Of a stretch of 64,000 nucleotides of DNA, positions 12,780 to 22,897 are shown piece by piece (positions within the stretch are counted from its first letter, which is position 1; each line of letters begins with the position of its first letter). This DNA is from Salminus brasiliensis (Eukaryota > Chordata > Actinopteri > Characiformes > Bryconidae): contig NC_132880.1 in the NCBI RefSeq assembly GCF_030463535.1, positions 30,809,487-30,873,486 on the forward strand, written 5' to 3'. The notes under the pieces are model-generated. The model did not search any database. It saw only the letters and a list, made by a program, of their open reading frames with translations, and had not been told where the DNA came from. The position numbers and the translations under genes were made by a program.

Positions 12780-12965
12780 AAGAACAGAATTAAGTTAGAG
12801 CATCACAGGCTTGGTTGTTGACTTCTTTGTGAACTCCAGCTACTGCATGGATGTGTTTAATTTCACGAGCAGCTCACTTGATTTACTTTAATGAAGGACT
12901 GATTAGATAAACCAGGTGCTGGATGGGGACTGGAAATACCAGCCTTACTTCACTTACAAACATAA
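12780..12965 (+). repeat. Dispersed repeat, copy 1 (relatives at 13460 and 26390)
   Basis: The order GTGAACTYCAG, CTGTATGGAT-like, CAGCAGCTCAC, TGACTTTAATGAARGACT, then GATAAACCAGGTGCTGGAT is shared with 26390-26580 on the same strand. A partial third copy is at about 13460-13520. No coding content is visible; the family is unknown to me. Confidence 0.6.
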
Positions 12966-13199
12966 TATCACAATATACATTTGTATTAGTATTTGTAATA
13001 TTCCAATATTCTAAACAATCTCTTTTATCTTATGCTTTCATTAAATAAGCATGTACAGCTCTGATAGCTTTTAGTATATTATTTTCTCAGATACAAAATT
13101 AGCTCATTCTAAAAGTCTCATAAAACTCAATAATAAAAAACATGCAAGCATTTCCAGGTTCAATTGTGTAAAGAATCATGAAATAGTCTAATATACATA

Positions 13200-13430
13200 T
13201 ATTTATAATATATATATATTAGATATAATATTAGATATAGTATTAGATATTAGATATAATATATATAAATATATAACTATAAATAGTTATATATTTTATA
13301 GTAAATGTATACAATACATAGAGATATATATATAGAGAGAGGAAAACAATAAGACATTTTGTTGGTAAAAAACAACATATTACTATATATAATATACAGT
13401 AAAATATATACTATACATACTAAAATATGA
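13200..13430. repeat. AT-rich TA/TAGATAT low-complexity tract
   Basis: Runs of TATATA and of TTAGATATAATA-like words repeat irregularly, with local dyads. This is simple sequence. Confidence 0.6.
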
Positions 13431-13544
13431 GCTAGTCTAGAGAACAAACTTTGGTTTCTCTTAATTAAGCATTAGTTAAACAAACCAGGTGTTGGATAAT
13501 AACTACAAATACAGGACTTTTATAATGAGGCTTTTGAATGTTTC

Positions 13545-14175
13545 TGTCAGGCACTCGGTATCGCACCCTCCCCCGGGGCGATTCCGAGCCACCACCCACA
13601 GGCCCAAATAAGGACTTCCGTCACGTTTACGTTCATGTGTTTGGTTCAGTGTGTCGATTCATGTTCATTTGGTTCATGTGTTACACCTGGGACTGGGGGG
13701 TACTTAAGGAGTCTCGACAGCACTATTTGGTGCCGAGAATTGAACCTATTGGAGCCTTCAGGTTGCCCTGAGGTTCCTCTTTGGTCTCAGGTGTGTTTAG
13801 GTCAGCTCAGGCGATTCACCCTCGTTCAGGAGGAGGATTTCTCGGTTACTCATGCGTCAAGCGAGGCTTGCTCGCTTCAGGTCTGCATACTCAAGTCACC
13901 CATGCCCCAGCAAGGCCAACCACGCTCGCACCCAGGCTGGCCATGCCGTTTTGTCCAGCTGCTCGAGTGCCCGCTGAGCTCCCAACTGCTCCCAGTCCCA
14001 GGTTTATGTTCGCCATTTATGTTATCATGTTTTGTTAATGTTTTTGCCCTTTCATTGCTGCTCATGCTTTTCGTACTCTTGGTGTTTGTGTTTATTTTTT
14101 GTTTTTAATAAACCCTCTTGCTTAGATCTCCATCTCTGCGAGATTTCTTCACGTCTGGTCTAACACGCCATGACA
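13545..14175 (+). mobile_element. Solo LTR (631 bp) with 5-bp target-site duplication
   Basis: The block begins TGTCAGG and ends CATGACA, so it has TG...CA termini inside a TGTCA/TGACA inverted repeat. It is bounded on both sides by the same pentamer GTTTC (13540-13544 and 14176-14180). A TATA-like box (TACTTAAGG) lies near 13698. AATAAA at 14107-14112 marks the R region, followed by a short U5. This is the organisation of a Ty3/Gypsy-type LTR. No internal retroelement genes flank it, so two LTRs have recombined to one. Frames inside it, up to 157 codons, are not recognised proteins. Confidence 0.88.
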
Positions 14176-15015
14176 GTTTCAATGAATGCAGTGATGCAAA
14201 ATCACTATTGTTTGTATGAATGTTATTTATAGTTATGCTAATATTAGTGTTTTATTGACACTTACTATTCAGATAAGGAACCTTTTTATTTTAATTGTCA
14301 CTAATGCCTAAGACACAGTAGCTTATTAAGTGGGCTGTACAGGGCTGACTGACTTCAAGGAGAAGCCTACATTTTGGATTTCATTAACATTAACTAACAC
14401 ACACTGCACAAAACTGCACTTCCCACTTAGTTATGTGTGGATATCCACCACAAGTGTACGCCTGCTAGGGAAGGGAGCTCGCTATTGTAAGCAATAGAGA
14501 GCAATGTGTCTCATACACTTACGAACAGGGGAACTCCGACTCTGAAGGAGTGTCAGTGTGTTCTGTCATTACAACCCCAGACCTCTGGGGCCTTCGCCTA
14601 CAGCTCCACCTAAAGGTGATGAAAGGTGTGTGAGTCAGGGTCAGGCATGCGTAAAGATAAATGGAGCACAGACAGAGTGCTTACTGTTGGGCTGCACATG
14701 TTTGAAAGTACATGCCTTGATTGAGTGTGTACAGATGAAACAGCGCATTGTCAACTCCACTTCTCATCTGTCTTCCTGGGAGGGGAAAATGAGGTAAAGG
14801 GGCCTGCCAGTGTGTGATTGATAGTTTTGGAGGTATGAGTAAGTACAGAAACCCTCCTCCACAGAAACCCCCTCCATCCCCTCAAGATTCTGAAGATCTA
14901 CAGTGTGAAGAGGTTTCTCTGCATTGCTCACTGAGTTGCGAAGCTAAAAGGGGCTGCTCATGTCACAGTACCGCCCAGCTCAAAACAGGAGTGAGGATAG
15001 CTGGGCAAGCCCCAT

Positions 15016-15020
<5 letters not shown>

Positions 15021-15078
<58 letters not shown>
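15021..15078 (+). repeat. (CA)n microsatellite, 58 bp
   Basis: Twenty-nine perfect CA units. Confidence 0.95.
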
Positions 15079-15082
<4 letters not shown>

Positions 15083-15411
15083 AGCTGAATTGGATAACGG
15101 AATAGTTGAGTATCTGATATTATAATGTGAACAGGATGTCAAGGAGAAACTGCTGTAAAGAAAAGACACTTGAGTCAAACTGAGATAATACATGCTATAG
15201 TCACTAAAGGCATTAAAAAATAAAGAAAAAAAGAAATAATATTGTAGGATGATTTATATTAATATTTAAAATATCTGAATACAATATGGTAAATTATGAA
15301 GTTGTGTTTCATACATATATATATTTATATATATGAGTGTGTAACCTCTGTCTGTCTATCCTATACTAAGCAAATGTTTATTAACACTTCTGCTAATAAA
15401 TTCATCTATAT

Positions 15412-15412
15412 A

Positions 15413-15445
<33 letters not shown>

Positions 15446-15468
15446 TTATCTCTATCTATCTATCTACT
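15412..15468 (+). repeat. Compound (TCTG)n(TCTA)n tetranucleotide repeat
   Basis: TCTG units pass into TCTA units with two single-base interruptions. Likely polymorphic. Confidence 0.9.
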
Positions 15469-16304
15469 TTAAATTGCACCCATTGCTGACACAAATGTGC
15501 CAGTGTATGCACACACACACACAGCTTGTCTAGCCCCTGTAGAGAAGTTTTGCCAATAAAATTGGGCATGAATTATTGGTACCATGGGGTGTAGATATTA
15601 AGTAGTTAATTATGAAGAACACTGGTACTGTCAGTGTCATAGAAATACTGGTTTTACTGTATAAAGGAAAGAGAACTCCAAACATTGTATGTTTTTACAG
15701 CACATTAAGGGTAGTCAGATTGACCAGTATGCACATTATAACACATTTAAGTGTCTAAAAGTAAAAGTGTTTGTATGAGATGTAGTGACTGATGGTATTG
15801 AAGATAAACTACACTCTTCTTACACTTTATGAATGCCCCTTAAAGATGCCCCTTGTCCTCGAAATACGCAAGCAGTGCCTTGAATGTGTTGATGAAAGCT
15901 GAAGTTTGCATTACTCATGGAAGTATAGATGAGTAAAAGTAAAGTACAATTGCCTATGTTGCACCACTGAAGTCAAGCACCTGCGTAAGATGGAGAGCAT
16001 TGCTTATGCAGCACCACCAGAGGAAGTTTTCTTTAGGGTGTAGATTAGCTGAATTCCCCTCATCTGTCACTCTCACACCTCAACCTCAATGTCCATCATC
16101 CGCGACACGTATTACACCACATGAGCTGTCATGGAAGGAGGTCAGTAACAAATCCCATGATGAAAAATACCACAGAAAGGAAGTTGCTGGTCACATGGCA
16201 GCGTTGACTGTTCTCCATTTATTTTACCATTATTTGGATATTACATCCCAGCACAGAGAGTTCTGACTCAACAATCTCAGATTTTTTATTACATTGCCTT
16301 TAAA

Positions 16305-16395
16305 CATCAGATTTTTTCCCTTTCCGCTAGGGACACAGACCCGGTTTCACTTCTTCTGTTCACTGTGATCTGAAGTGGATGCAGAATGTCACACG
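16305..16395 (+). repeat. Dispersed repeat, partner of 18015-18095
   Basis: CCCTTTCCRC...GGAC..AG, TTTCACTTCTTC and GTTCACTG...TGA occur in order here and again near 18020-18090, with about 20 percent differences. Confidence 0.5.
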
Positions 16396-17419
16396 AATGT
16401 CAGCGCTGTCGCTCTAGAGGGGGGATCCTCAACAGATCCCAACAGCACTTTTAGTGCATCTGTAGATAATCCCTAATAAAGTGTGTCTGAACTGACTGAT
16501 GATCAGATGGACAATGTTCACTATGACTTAGAACCATTGTGATGTCCGTTAGAAAAGCCAATGACAAAAGGAAAAATTAGACAAGGAAACTGATTTGAGT
16601 GACCGTGAGAACACAACTATATGGGAAGTTTTTCTCACTGCACTTACAACACCGCCTGCTGCTCAGACAGGCCCAGGATCACTGACCCGACTTCTGGGGG
16701 GCTACTCTCAGCATATGCCAAGGAAACAAGACAGGCCTGAATGCCCAGGGGTGCGTTGCTGTCCACTTAGAAGGTCACTGCAAATCTGACAATCAATACA
16801 AAGTAATCCTGTGATAAAACATTTCTATCCTGATGGGAGAGATCTATCAGGATGACGTTACCCTATCCACAGGTCATGAGGGGTCACTGTATGTTTTAAT
16901 GGGAATGGAAATAGTGTAAATTATATGTAATGGTTCTGACAGTCACCAGATCTCAAGCTAGTTAAGCATCTTTGTTAGAAAGTGCAATCCACCACCATAA
17001 AGACAACACCAAGCATACTTTGTAGAAGGATGCAGTTTCAGCTCTTCAGTTTAGTTCCAGTGATGAGAATCTGTGCTAAGTGCACTGAAGCTTTTGTGGA
17101 GGCTTATTGTGTCCCAGCACATCACTATGACCATTTACACTGGATTTGTTTGTTTATTAAATATTCTTTGCATTAAACATTGCATGTTTTTTCAGTGGCT
17201 TTGGCATTTTCATGTATATGCATGTAGACATCAACAAGTATATTGTTAACAATGGATATTAGCTTCCAGAAATCATTGTAAAACACAATCACACTGCAAT
17301 CAAAGAAAACAGTGCGGTATTGCAAATTATTGAGTTTGTTAAGTTTCCTATAAAGCACAGCAATTTCTGTAGAAATTATTATTTGATGCAGTTATATAAT
17401 CATATATATAATCATCTTG

Positions 17420-17765
17420 ATAGGGACTCTTGAGTGGCGGTGCCATCTACGTGTTGACCCTATCATCAGGAGATTGCAGAGGCACCCTGATGATGCCACA
17501 GACATCCATGGACAGGAATCCCAGAGAGAATAACCGGCCCTCCCTCAGCCCCTTTTCACCCAGCGTGTTGCTAGCTGGTGCAACAGTATAGAACAGAGCC
17601 AGCAGCTAGTGTTTCCCTCAAAACGTGTCCAATGGCGATGCATTAGCAAGAGTTCGTAAAGAGGCGTTGGTGTTTCATGTGACTCAGAGGAAACACATGC
17701 TAGCCCTCATCCTCCTAGTACTAGTAGCATAGTGTGATGGGGGAGTGTTAATTAGTGGGTGGGGA
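17420..17765 (+). repeat. SINE-like copy (family of 31470, 32160, 39445 and 54345)
   Basis: Diagnostic family words are GTAAAGAGGCG..GGTG, GACTCAGAGGAAACACATG, CTAGCCCTCATCCTCCTAGT and a tail with GATGGGGGAGTGTTAATTAG. The same order occurs in the other copies in plus or minus orientation. The tRNA-like head is poorly kept here. Confidence 0.6.
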
Positions 17766-18014
17766 CTGAAAATGATAAAATTTGGGATTTTTTAAATGGT
17801 TATTATCCTATGTTATGAGTTTTTCCTCATATTTCTTATATCTTTACAAATCAGTGATAGTACAGAAGAATGTGATCATGGCCTGCATGCGGTACTCCTT
17901 TGCCATCTTTAAGGCTATATTGAATCATCATTATGCCATTGTTTCTCAAGGGCTGGTAGTTCTGACTCAGCTGCTGCTCAGCTCGTCTCTAACTCTCAGC
18001 TCGCCTTATTACGA

Positions 18015-18095
18015 TTCTATTTTTTCCCCTTTCCACCTCGGACCCAGGCTCAGTTTCACTTCTTCCGCTCACTGAAATTTGACTGAGATGAGCAA
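18015..18095 (+). repeat. Dispersed repeat, partner of 16305-16395
   Basis: CCCCTTTCCACCTCGGACC, AGTTTCACTTCTTCCGCTCA and a downstream CTGA.AT block match the copy about 1.7 kb upstream, on the same strand. Confidence 0.5.
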
Positions 18096-19039
18096 CTTTC
18101 AGGAACATTTAGATGTAAATGTTATCACTCTGAGGAAGCTTTAAAGAGAATTAAGGAACTGAATGAGAATCATAATGAAAGCAATCAGTGTGATATAATA
18201 CAAATATGACATTGTTCACTGGAATTGAAAAAAAAAAAAAAGGAAATCAATACGACCCAGCTAACATTTTTTTTTGGATAGTGAAACGTTATGATTTTAG
18301 GTAGTAAGTTTTCTGAATTTTCCTAGGACATTTTTCATTTTGGGGTTTTTATTTGAACAGGGGCTTTTCCTCATTTGTTGGCATATTTCATAAAGTAATG
18401 GAAGTTCATAATGAAATTTGTTCATTATCAGTATATGTGACAAAATATAAAAATGTCTGTGAATTTTATGCTCAGATTCTTTCATTAAATATTATGTACT
18501 AGTTGTATTGATGGTTTCAGGCAGTGATTCCATAAGGTTAGTGCTTGAACTGAGAACTGAGAGTATTAAACAGCCTATGGGCTGCTGGCGGGCCGAAAGC
18601 ATTATTACCAAAAAAAATTGTCCCACTAATAACTTCTCCATTCTGACCAAGGAAAGACTGAAAAAAGGCAGGGGATTTGAGATTAGAACAGCAGGGGACC
18701 TCCCTTGTCCAGCCCCTAGTTGTACGCTACAACTCTCCACCTACGCTTGCAGAGAAGGCAACTAGTCCACTGTACCCAAGCGCCCTACTTTCAGTACTAC
18801 CCTTACGTCTCTTTCACACCGCCACCTCCCTTTCCGCCCACAGGACACACTCAGCCTATTTTGTGCGGTCGGACTAACACTGAAATATATTTGAACTGCT
18901 GCTCAGAAAGAGAAAAAGAGAGCAAGAGACACAGAAAGAGTGTCTCTCTGATGTTATCTCACTCAGGTGTGATTTCGAGTTTAAAACTTTAAAGTACAGT
19001 AGGCTGGGGGCCTGCCACAGTCGCCACATTAAAGTATCT

Positions 19040-19092
19040 GCTGCAGGGTTGGGAACTGCCTGTCCGATTCCAAATTAGGTTGCAAGTAATAC
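19040..19092 (+). repeat. Left arm of long-range inverted repeat
   Basis: TGCCTGTCCGATTCCAAATT, then AGGTTGCAAGTAAT, is repeated in reverse orientation at 21770-21815 with few differences. It contains a near-perfect dyad GCAAGTA/TACTTGC. The arms are about 2.7 kb apart. Confidence 0.7.
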
Positions 19093-21757
19093 TTGCAGTG
19101 AAATTCACCTCCTAGAAATTATGTGGAAATGGTACTGTCATCTCAGCCTCCTGTAAAGAGTACGTCATGCCCTCCACACATACTTGCCAAAGTTAGTTTG
19201 GTACACAGAGAAGAAAAAGCTTTTTACATATACTTTGTTTCTTCATTAAGAATCTTATAAAACATAGTGCTTTCTTTCTTACTTTCTTTTGTTCTTTACA
19301 AGATTTTTGTATATCTACGTCTCAAGGCTTGTAGACCACGGCAAATGTGTCTTTATCCTGTAGCCCGAGTCATGCCCAAATAAGGAACTCCGGGGTCTAA
19401 CATCGTCCGCTGAGTTTCCCTGGATTCTCTGATTTCTGAGTTGAATTTCAAATGCAGCTACAGGCAATCTAACACTGCTAACACTGCTAACACAATGCCT
19501 AAATTGCTGTCATGAAGCCAGACGTGTATTTCAAACTACAAAAGTTGTCAAAGCAAAAAGTCTAAAGGGGCGTATGTCAGCAGATTTGAGAAATGAGTAT
19601 GTCAGAAATGGTTTATGCTGACAGAGGCTTCTGCCCAGTTTAACCACTGGTTAGTAATACATTTTCTTCCCTGCAATGTCATTTCAGTGCACAGCAGTGT
19701 TAGTTTACCAGATTATGACTGCAGTGGTTTTCAAACTTATTCCCCCCCCAAAAAAGCTCATTTTAGATCAAACATTTGCCAGTGTTTTAAACCTGCAAAA
19801 AATTAGGAAATTCAAAAAATATATAATGTAACTATTAACTAGAGGAGTTTTCTGTCTCATGGTTTTATCTTTTTTAATAGAGGCATGAGGCATTCTAGAA
19901 CTTCTTGATGTACTAGAGCTACAGCTATACAATCATCTATAGTTCTAACATCGTTCACATCTAACGTCTGCTTTTCCTTTTCTTTTCAGATTCTCAGTTT
20001 CCTAGGAATTATGTGAATCCTGGGAAGCTTATCCGCAACCAGGTGGGATTTATTCCATTGAAAAAGGTTGATTCCACTGATTTTGAACAGTGGTGTAAAT
20101 GTGGGAGTCTGTAAAAGATCTCCGTGAAGATAAAAACAAGCAGCTAACTGCTACAATCACCCTACAAAACACACTTAGCCAATGGGATGCATATGCATAT
20201 GGCTGCATTTTATGCTTACATAGTGTTAATAATAATCTGAATAATACAGAACTGCTGCTGCTGCCGATTATTGTTATTATTACTACTAATAATAACATTA
20301 ACAATATGCTCATTTCATACAGCATGTTTCTCTTATTCAGCGATGCTTTACATCTGGGGGGGGGGGCGGGTGGGGGACCAGACAGGCATTAAATTACTTC
20401 TTTTCTTGGTATTGTAAAGAAATATGAGGTTGAATAGAATCTCTATGTAGTGACACTTTTGCGATGTGTGTTAGTGCTTTTAAGCATTTTTAGCATTTTA
20501 TCAACAGCACAACAACATCAAACACTGTGCTAAATCCACCTACAGTTTACCTAACTGACACCCATCCCCTCATCAGCTAGCTCTAATAAGCGCTGCATCA
20601 TGAACACGGCCTTATGGTTGTGGGTTGCTGTCTCACAGTAGTTTCCAGTCCATCAACCATGCTTAATTACTCCTTTATTACAAATCCGCTAACCTTAATT
20701 TTAGCTGCAGTGTGATCCTAATTCATGCCAAGTGCATTTCAATGTCATGCAGCTACCTGTGTCAACAAGACTAGGAGATGTGATTCCCAACTGCTGTGAA
20801 AAATAAAGAAGTGGCATGAAATGTGAGGTATCTTAAGCTTGTGAGAAAACACATATCACTCGATTGCAACATGGTGGTGACCATCAGCATCTTTAACACT
20901 GGGCCACTATTTTTAGTTGAAGGAAGGAAACTTAGAGTGAGAAAACGTCGCTGAATACAAGTGCACCCCCAGGCTTCCCTTTCATGAGTGTGTAACTTCT
21001 AGAGTACAGAAGTCAATGTCTGAAATGAACATGGGATAATGAAACAAGTACCACGTTAACAAGAATAATAGCATAAGAAAACTATAGAATCTCATTACCT
21101 TAGTGGAGAGCGAGCATTTTAAGCTGCGATCTACAAACAAATGTACAAGTTCTGCATTTTTAGTGTCATGTACATGTGTGGAGACTAAAATAGGTGCAAC
21201 CAAAACAAAAAAGAGGAAAGGAAAATGGGAAAATGTCCAGTGGAATGAAAGAGAAAAAGGGAAGAAAGAATAGCATTGTAGAAAAAATCATGAGGCAGGA
21301 GAAGGTGAGGAAAGCCCACTGCTTAGTGTGTTTTTTTTTATATTTGACCTTAAGAAAAACAAGTAATTCTATGGAAGTAAAAACACAAGTTTCCAGCAGC
21401 AATTCTGGATAGCTATGTAATTTCAAGGGGATGTTTATTATTATTATTATCCATAGAAAGTAAAAGTGACAAAAGCATTCTTTGGATACAACAGACAAAC
21501 AATCTTGGATTGACGAAAAAGCCATTTGATGGGTGGTTCTTCAGATGTTATAAATAAATTTTACACAAAAATTGACATTAAAAAGTTTATAAATAAAATG
21601 TATAAACAATTTTTAGACAAAAGTGACTACTTTAAGGGGTCTTGAAAATTCTCTTGGATATGGTTCTTTAGCCCATTAATCCCTGTGTTAATAATTCAGC
21701 TTAATCCTAAAGTATAAACTTTTTAGCCATTTAGCTTACCAGATTTTGGTAATTATT
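19093..21757. other. DNA between the two inverted-repeat arms
   Basis: No transposase, exon or RNA gene was found between the arms. There is a G-rich run at about 20356-20376, and scattered AT-rich runs. Confidence 0.45.
20356..20376 (+). repeat. Poly-G run with G-quadruplex potential
   Basis: Eleven G, then CGGG, then TGGGGG. Such runs are prone to length error and can fold into a G-quadruplex. Confidence 0.8.
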
Positions 21758-21818
21758 AAATTAGGTTGCAATTATTACTTGCAACCTAATTTGGAATTGG
21801 ACAGGCAGAGTCCCACAA
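21758..21818 (-). repeat. Right arm of inverted repeat, with a perfect 14-bp hairpin
   Basis: At 21758-21792, AAATTAGGTTGCAA and its exact complement TTGCAACCTAATTT flank a 7-base loop TTATTAC. The sequence then continues TGGAATTGGACAGGCAGAG, the reverse complement of the copy at 19040-19092. Confidence 0.75.
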
Positions 21819-22099
21819 GGTTCTATTTTAAGTTCTATGAAACTGATGTCAATAATGACTGTACTGAAGTGTGCGCTTGCATACAGAGTTTTGACTATTT
21901 TGAATCACTATTGTGTGAATAGAAGAATTACTATAAAACCTAGTTTTGCTATAAGTGTAGAGTTGAATAAGACTCATTTAAGAATCTTTTTATTTTTTTT
22001 AAGTAGTTCACAGAAAAAATCAGATTTTTTACTGATGTGGCGCTACAAGGTTAATATAGCAAAAACATAATGAAAATCACATATTTTATCTTTTGTAAG

Positions 22100-22235
22100 A
22101 TGCCAAAATGAGTCAGGGATCTTCAATTCTGGTCCTAAAGGGCTAGTGGCCAGTACAGCGATCAAATGCACCCACTATACTTTTAAAGAATAAACAGGGA
22201 ACTCACCAAACTGTGCTGGACACCAGAACTAGAGA
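22100..22235 (+). repeat. Short dispersed repeat (TTCAATTCTGGTCCT type)
   Basis: The block CAGGGATCTTCAATTCTGGT, CCTAAAGGGCTAG, ...CTGGACACCAGAACTAGAGA resembles a short repeat common in fish genomes. A related, reversed piece is at about 54880-54980. Confidence 0.45.
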
Positions 22236-22509
22236 TTTCTATATAAACTGAATGCTCAACAAACAAGTATAGGGCATTTGTATCATGTGAAAGGTTCTTC
22301 ACAATCACACATTTCCTTTTCAAAAAGGGTTCTTTAAAACTTTACACACCACAATTCACTTTTTTTTTTAATCGTTAAGGCATTAGCCTTGCACAGATAT
22401 GAGCATGCGGTTGTGGAAATGGTAATTCCTATTATGTGTACCTTTGGAAAGTAGGAGTATCTGTGGGCGTCACTGTGTCTTCATGGTTCTTCCCCTTGGT
22501 GTCGTCATC

Positions 22510-22518
22510 GGAGTTTCC
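22510..22518 (+). promoter_or_regulatory. kappaB-like site upstream of tnf
   Basis: GGAGTTTCC fits the GGRNWTTCC Rel/NF-kappaB consensus and lies about 130 bp upstream of the TATA box. TNF promoters are classic NF-kappaB targets. Binding here is inferred. Confidence 0.45.
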
Positions 22519-22645
22519 TGATTGCTGATTTAAATGAGCTTGCCTGCACCCAAAGAAACAGAACACCAACGACGGTCGACTTACACAGACACACACGCAT
22601 ACAGCTGATAAGCCAGGTGGCGGTCTGAGAGGAGAGGGAAGCTAG

Positions 22646-22653
22646 TTTATAAA
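22646..22653 (+). promoter_or_regulatory. tnf TATA box
   Basis: TTTATAAA lies 90 bp upstream of the ATG. It predicts transcription start near 22675-22685 and a 5' leader of about 55 bases. Confidence 0.7.
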
Positions 22654-22735
22654 GTTCTACAGCAACTTCCACAACAGAGAAGACTCAGCCTTGGACTACT
22701 TTTCGAAGAAGGACTACCAACCAAACGTCTCTACA

Positions 22736-22897
22736 ATGACCAGTGAGAAACAAGTTATTTTAGAGGTGGACCCAGCCCAGGTGATGTTCACTAGAGAGAA
22801 GGCTTCTACAGCATGGTCAGGCAGATGGAAGATGTGTATGGCTCTTCTGGCTGTGGCTGTATGCGCTGCTGGTGCTGTCTTCTTTACATTCAACAAG
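22736..22897 (+). CDS. tnfa: tnf exon 1 (cytoplasmic tail and membrane helix)
   Basis: Fifty-four codons ending FFTFNK before a GTGAGT donor, phase 0. The ATG context is ACAATGA. The hydrophobic helix MCMALLAVAVCAAGAVFF acts as signal anchor. Confidence 0.93.

Larger units (their letters stand above)
14181..17420. other. Intergenic DNA with microsatellites
   Basis: Apart from the CA and TCTR microsatellites and the repeat pair at 16305-16395, no gene is supported. The 88-codon frame at 16000-16266 has no recognisable motif and no splice or promoter context. Confidence 0.45.

Noticed and set aside
13635..14108. 157-codon frame
   Set aside because: It lies inside the solo LTR and has no recognised domain.
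15021..15468. CRISPR-like repeat array
   Set aside because: These are plain di- and tetranucleotide microsatellites in a vertebrate genome, without spacers.
16000..16266. 88-codon frame as a gene
   Set aside because: No family motif, no promoter or splice context, and average base composition for intergenic DNA.
22691..22735. Upstream in-frame extension of tnf (15 codons from TTG)
   Set aside because: There is no ATG, and the family-like N-terminus MTSEK starts at 22736 with a normal context.
9551..22735. A second TNF-family gene beside tnf
   Set aside because: I searched both sides of tnf for a GLYFVYSQ-type motif and found none outside 23672-24129.
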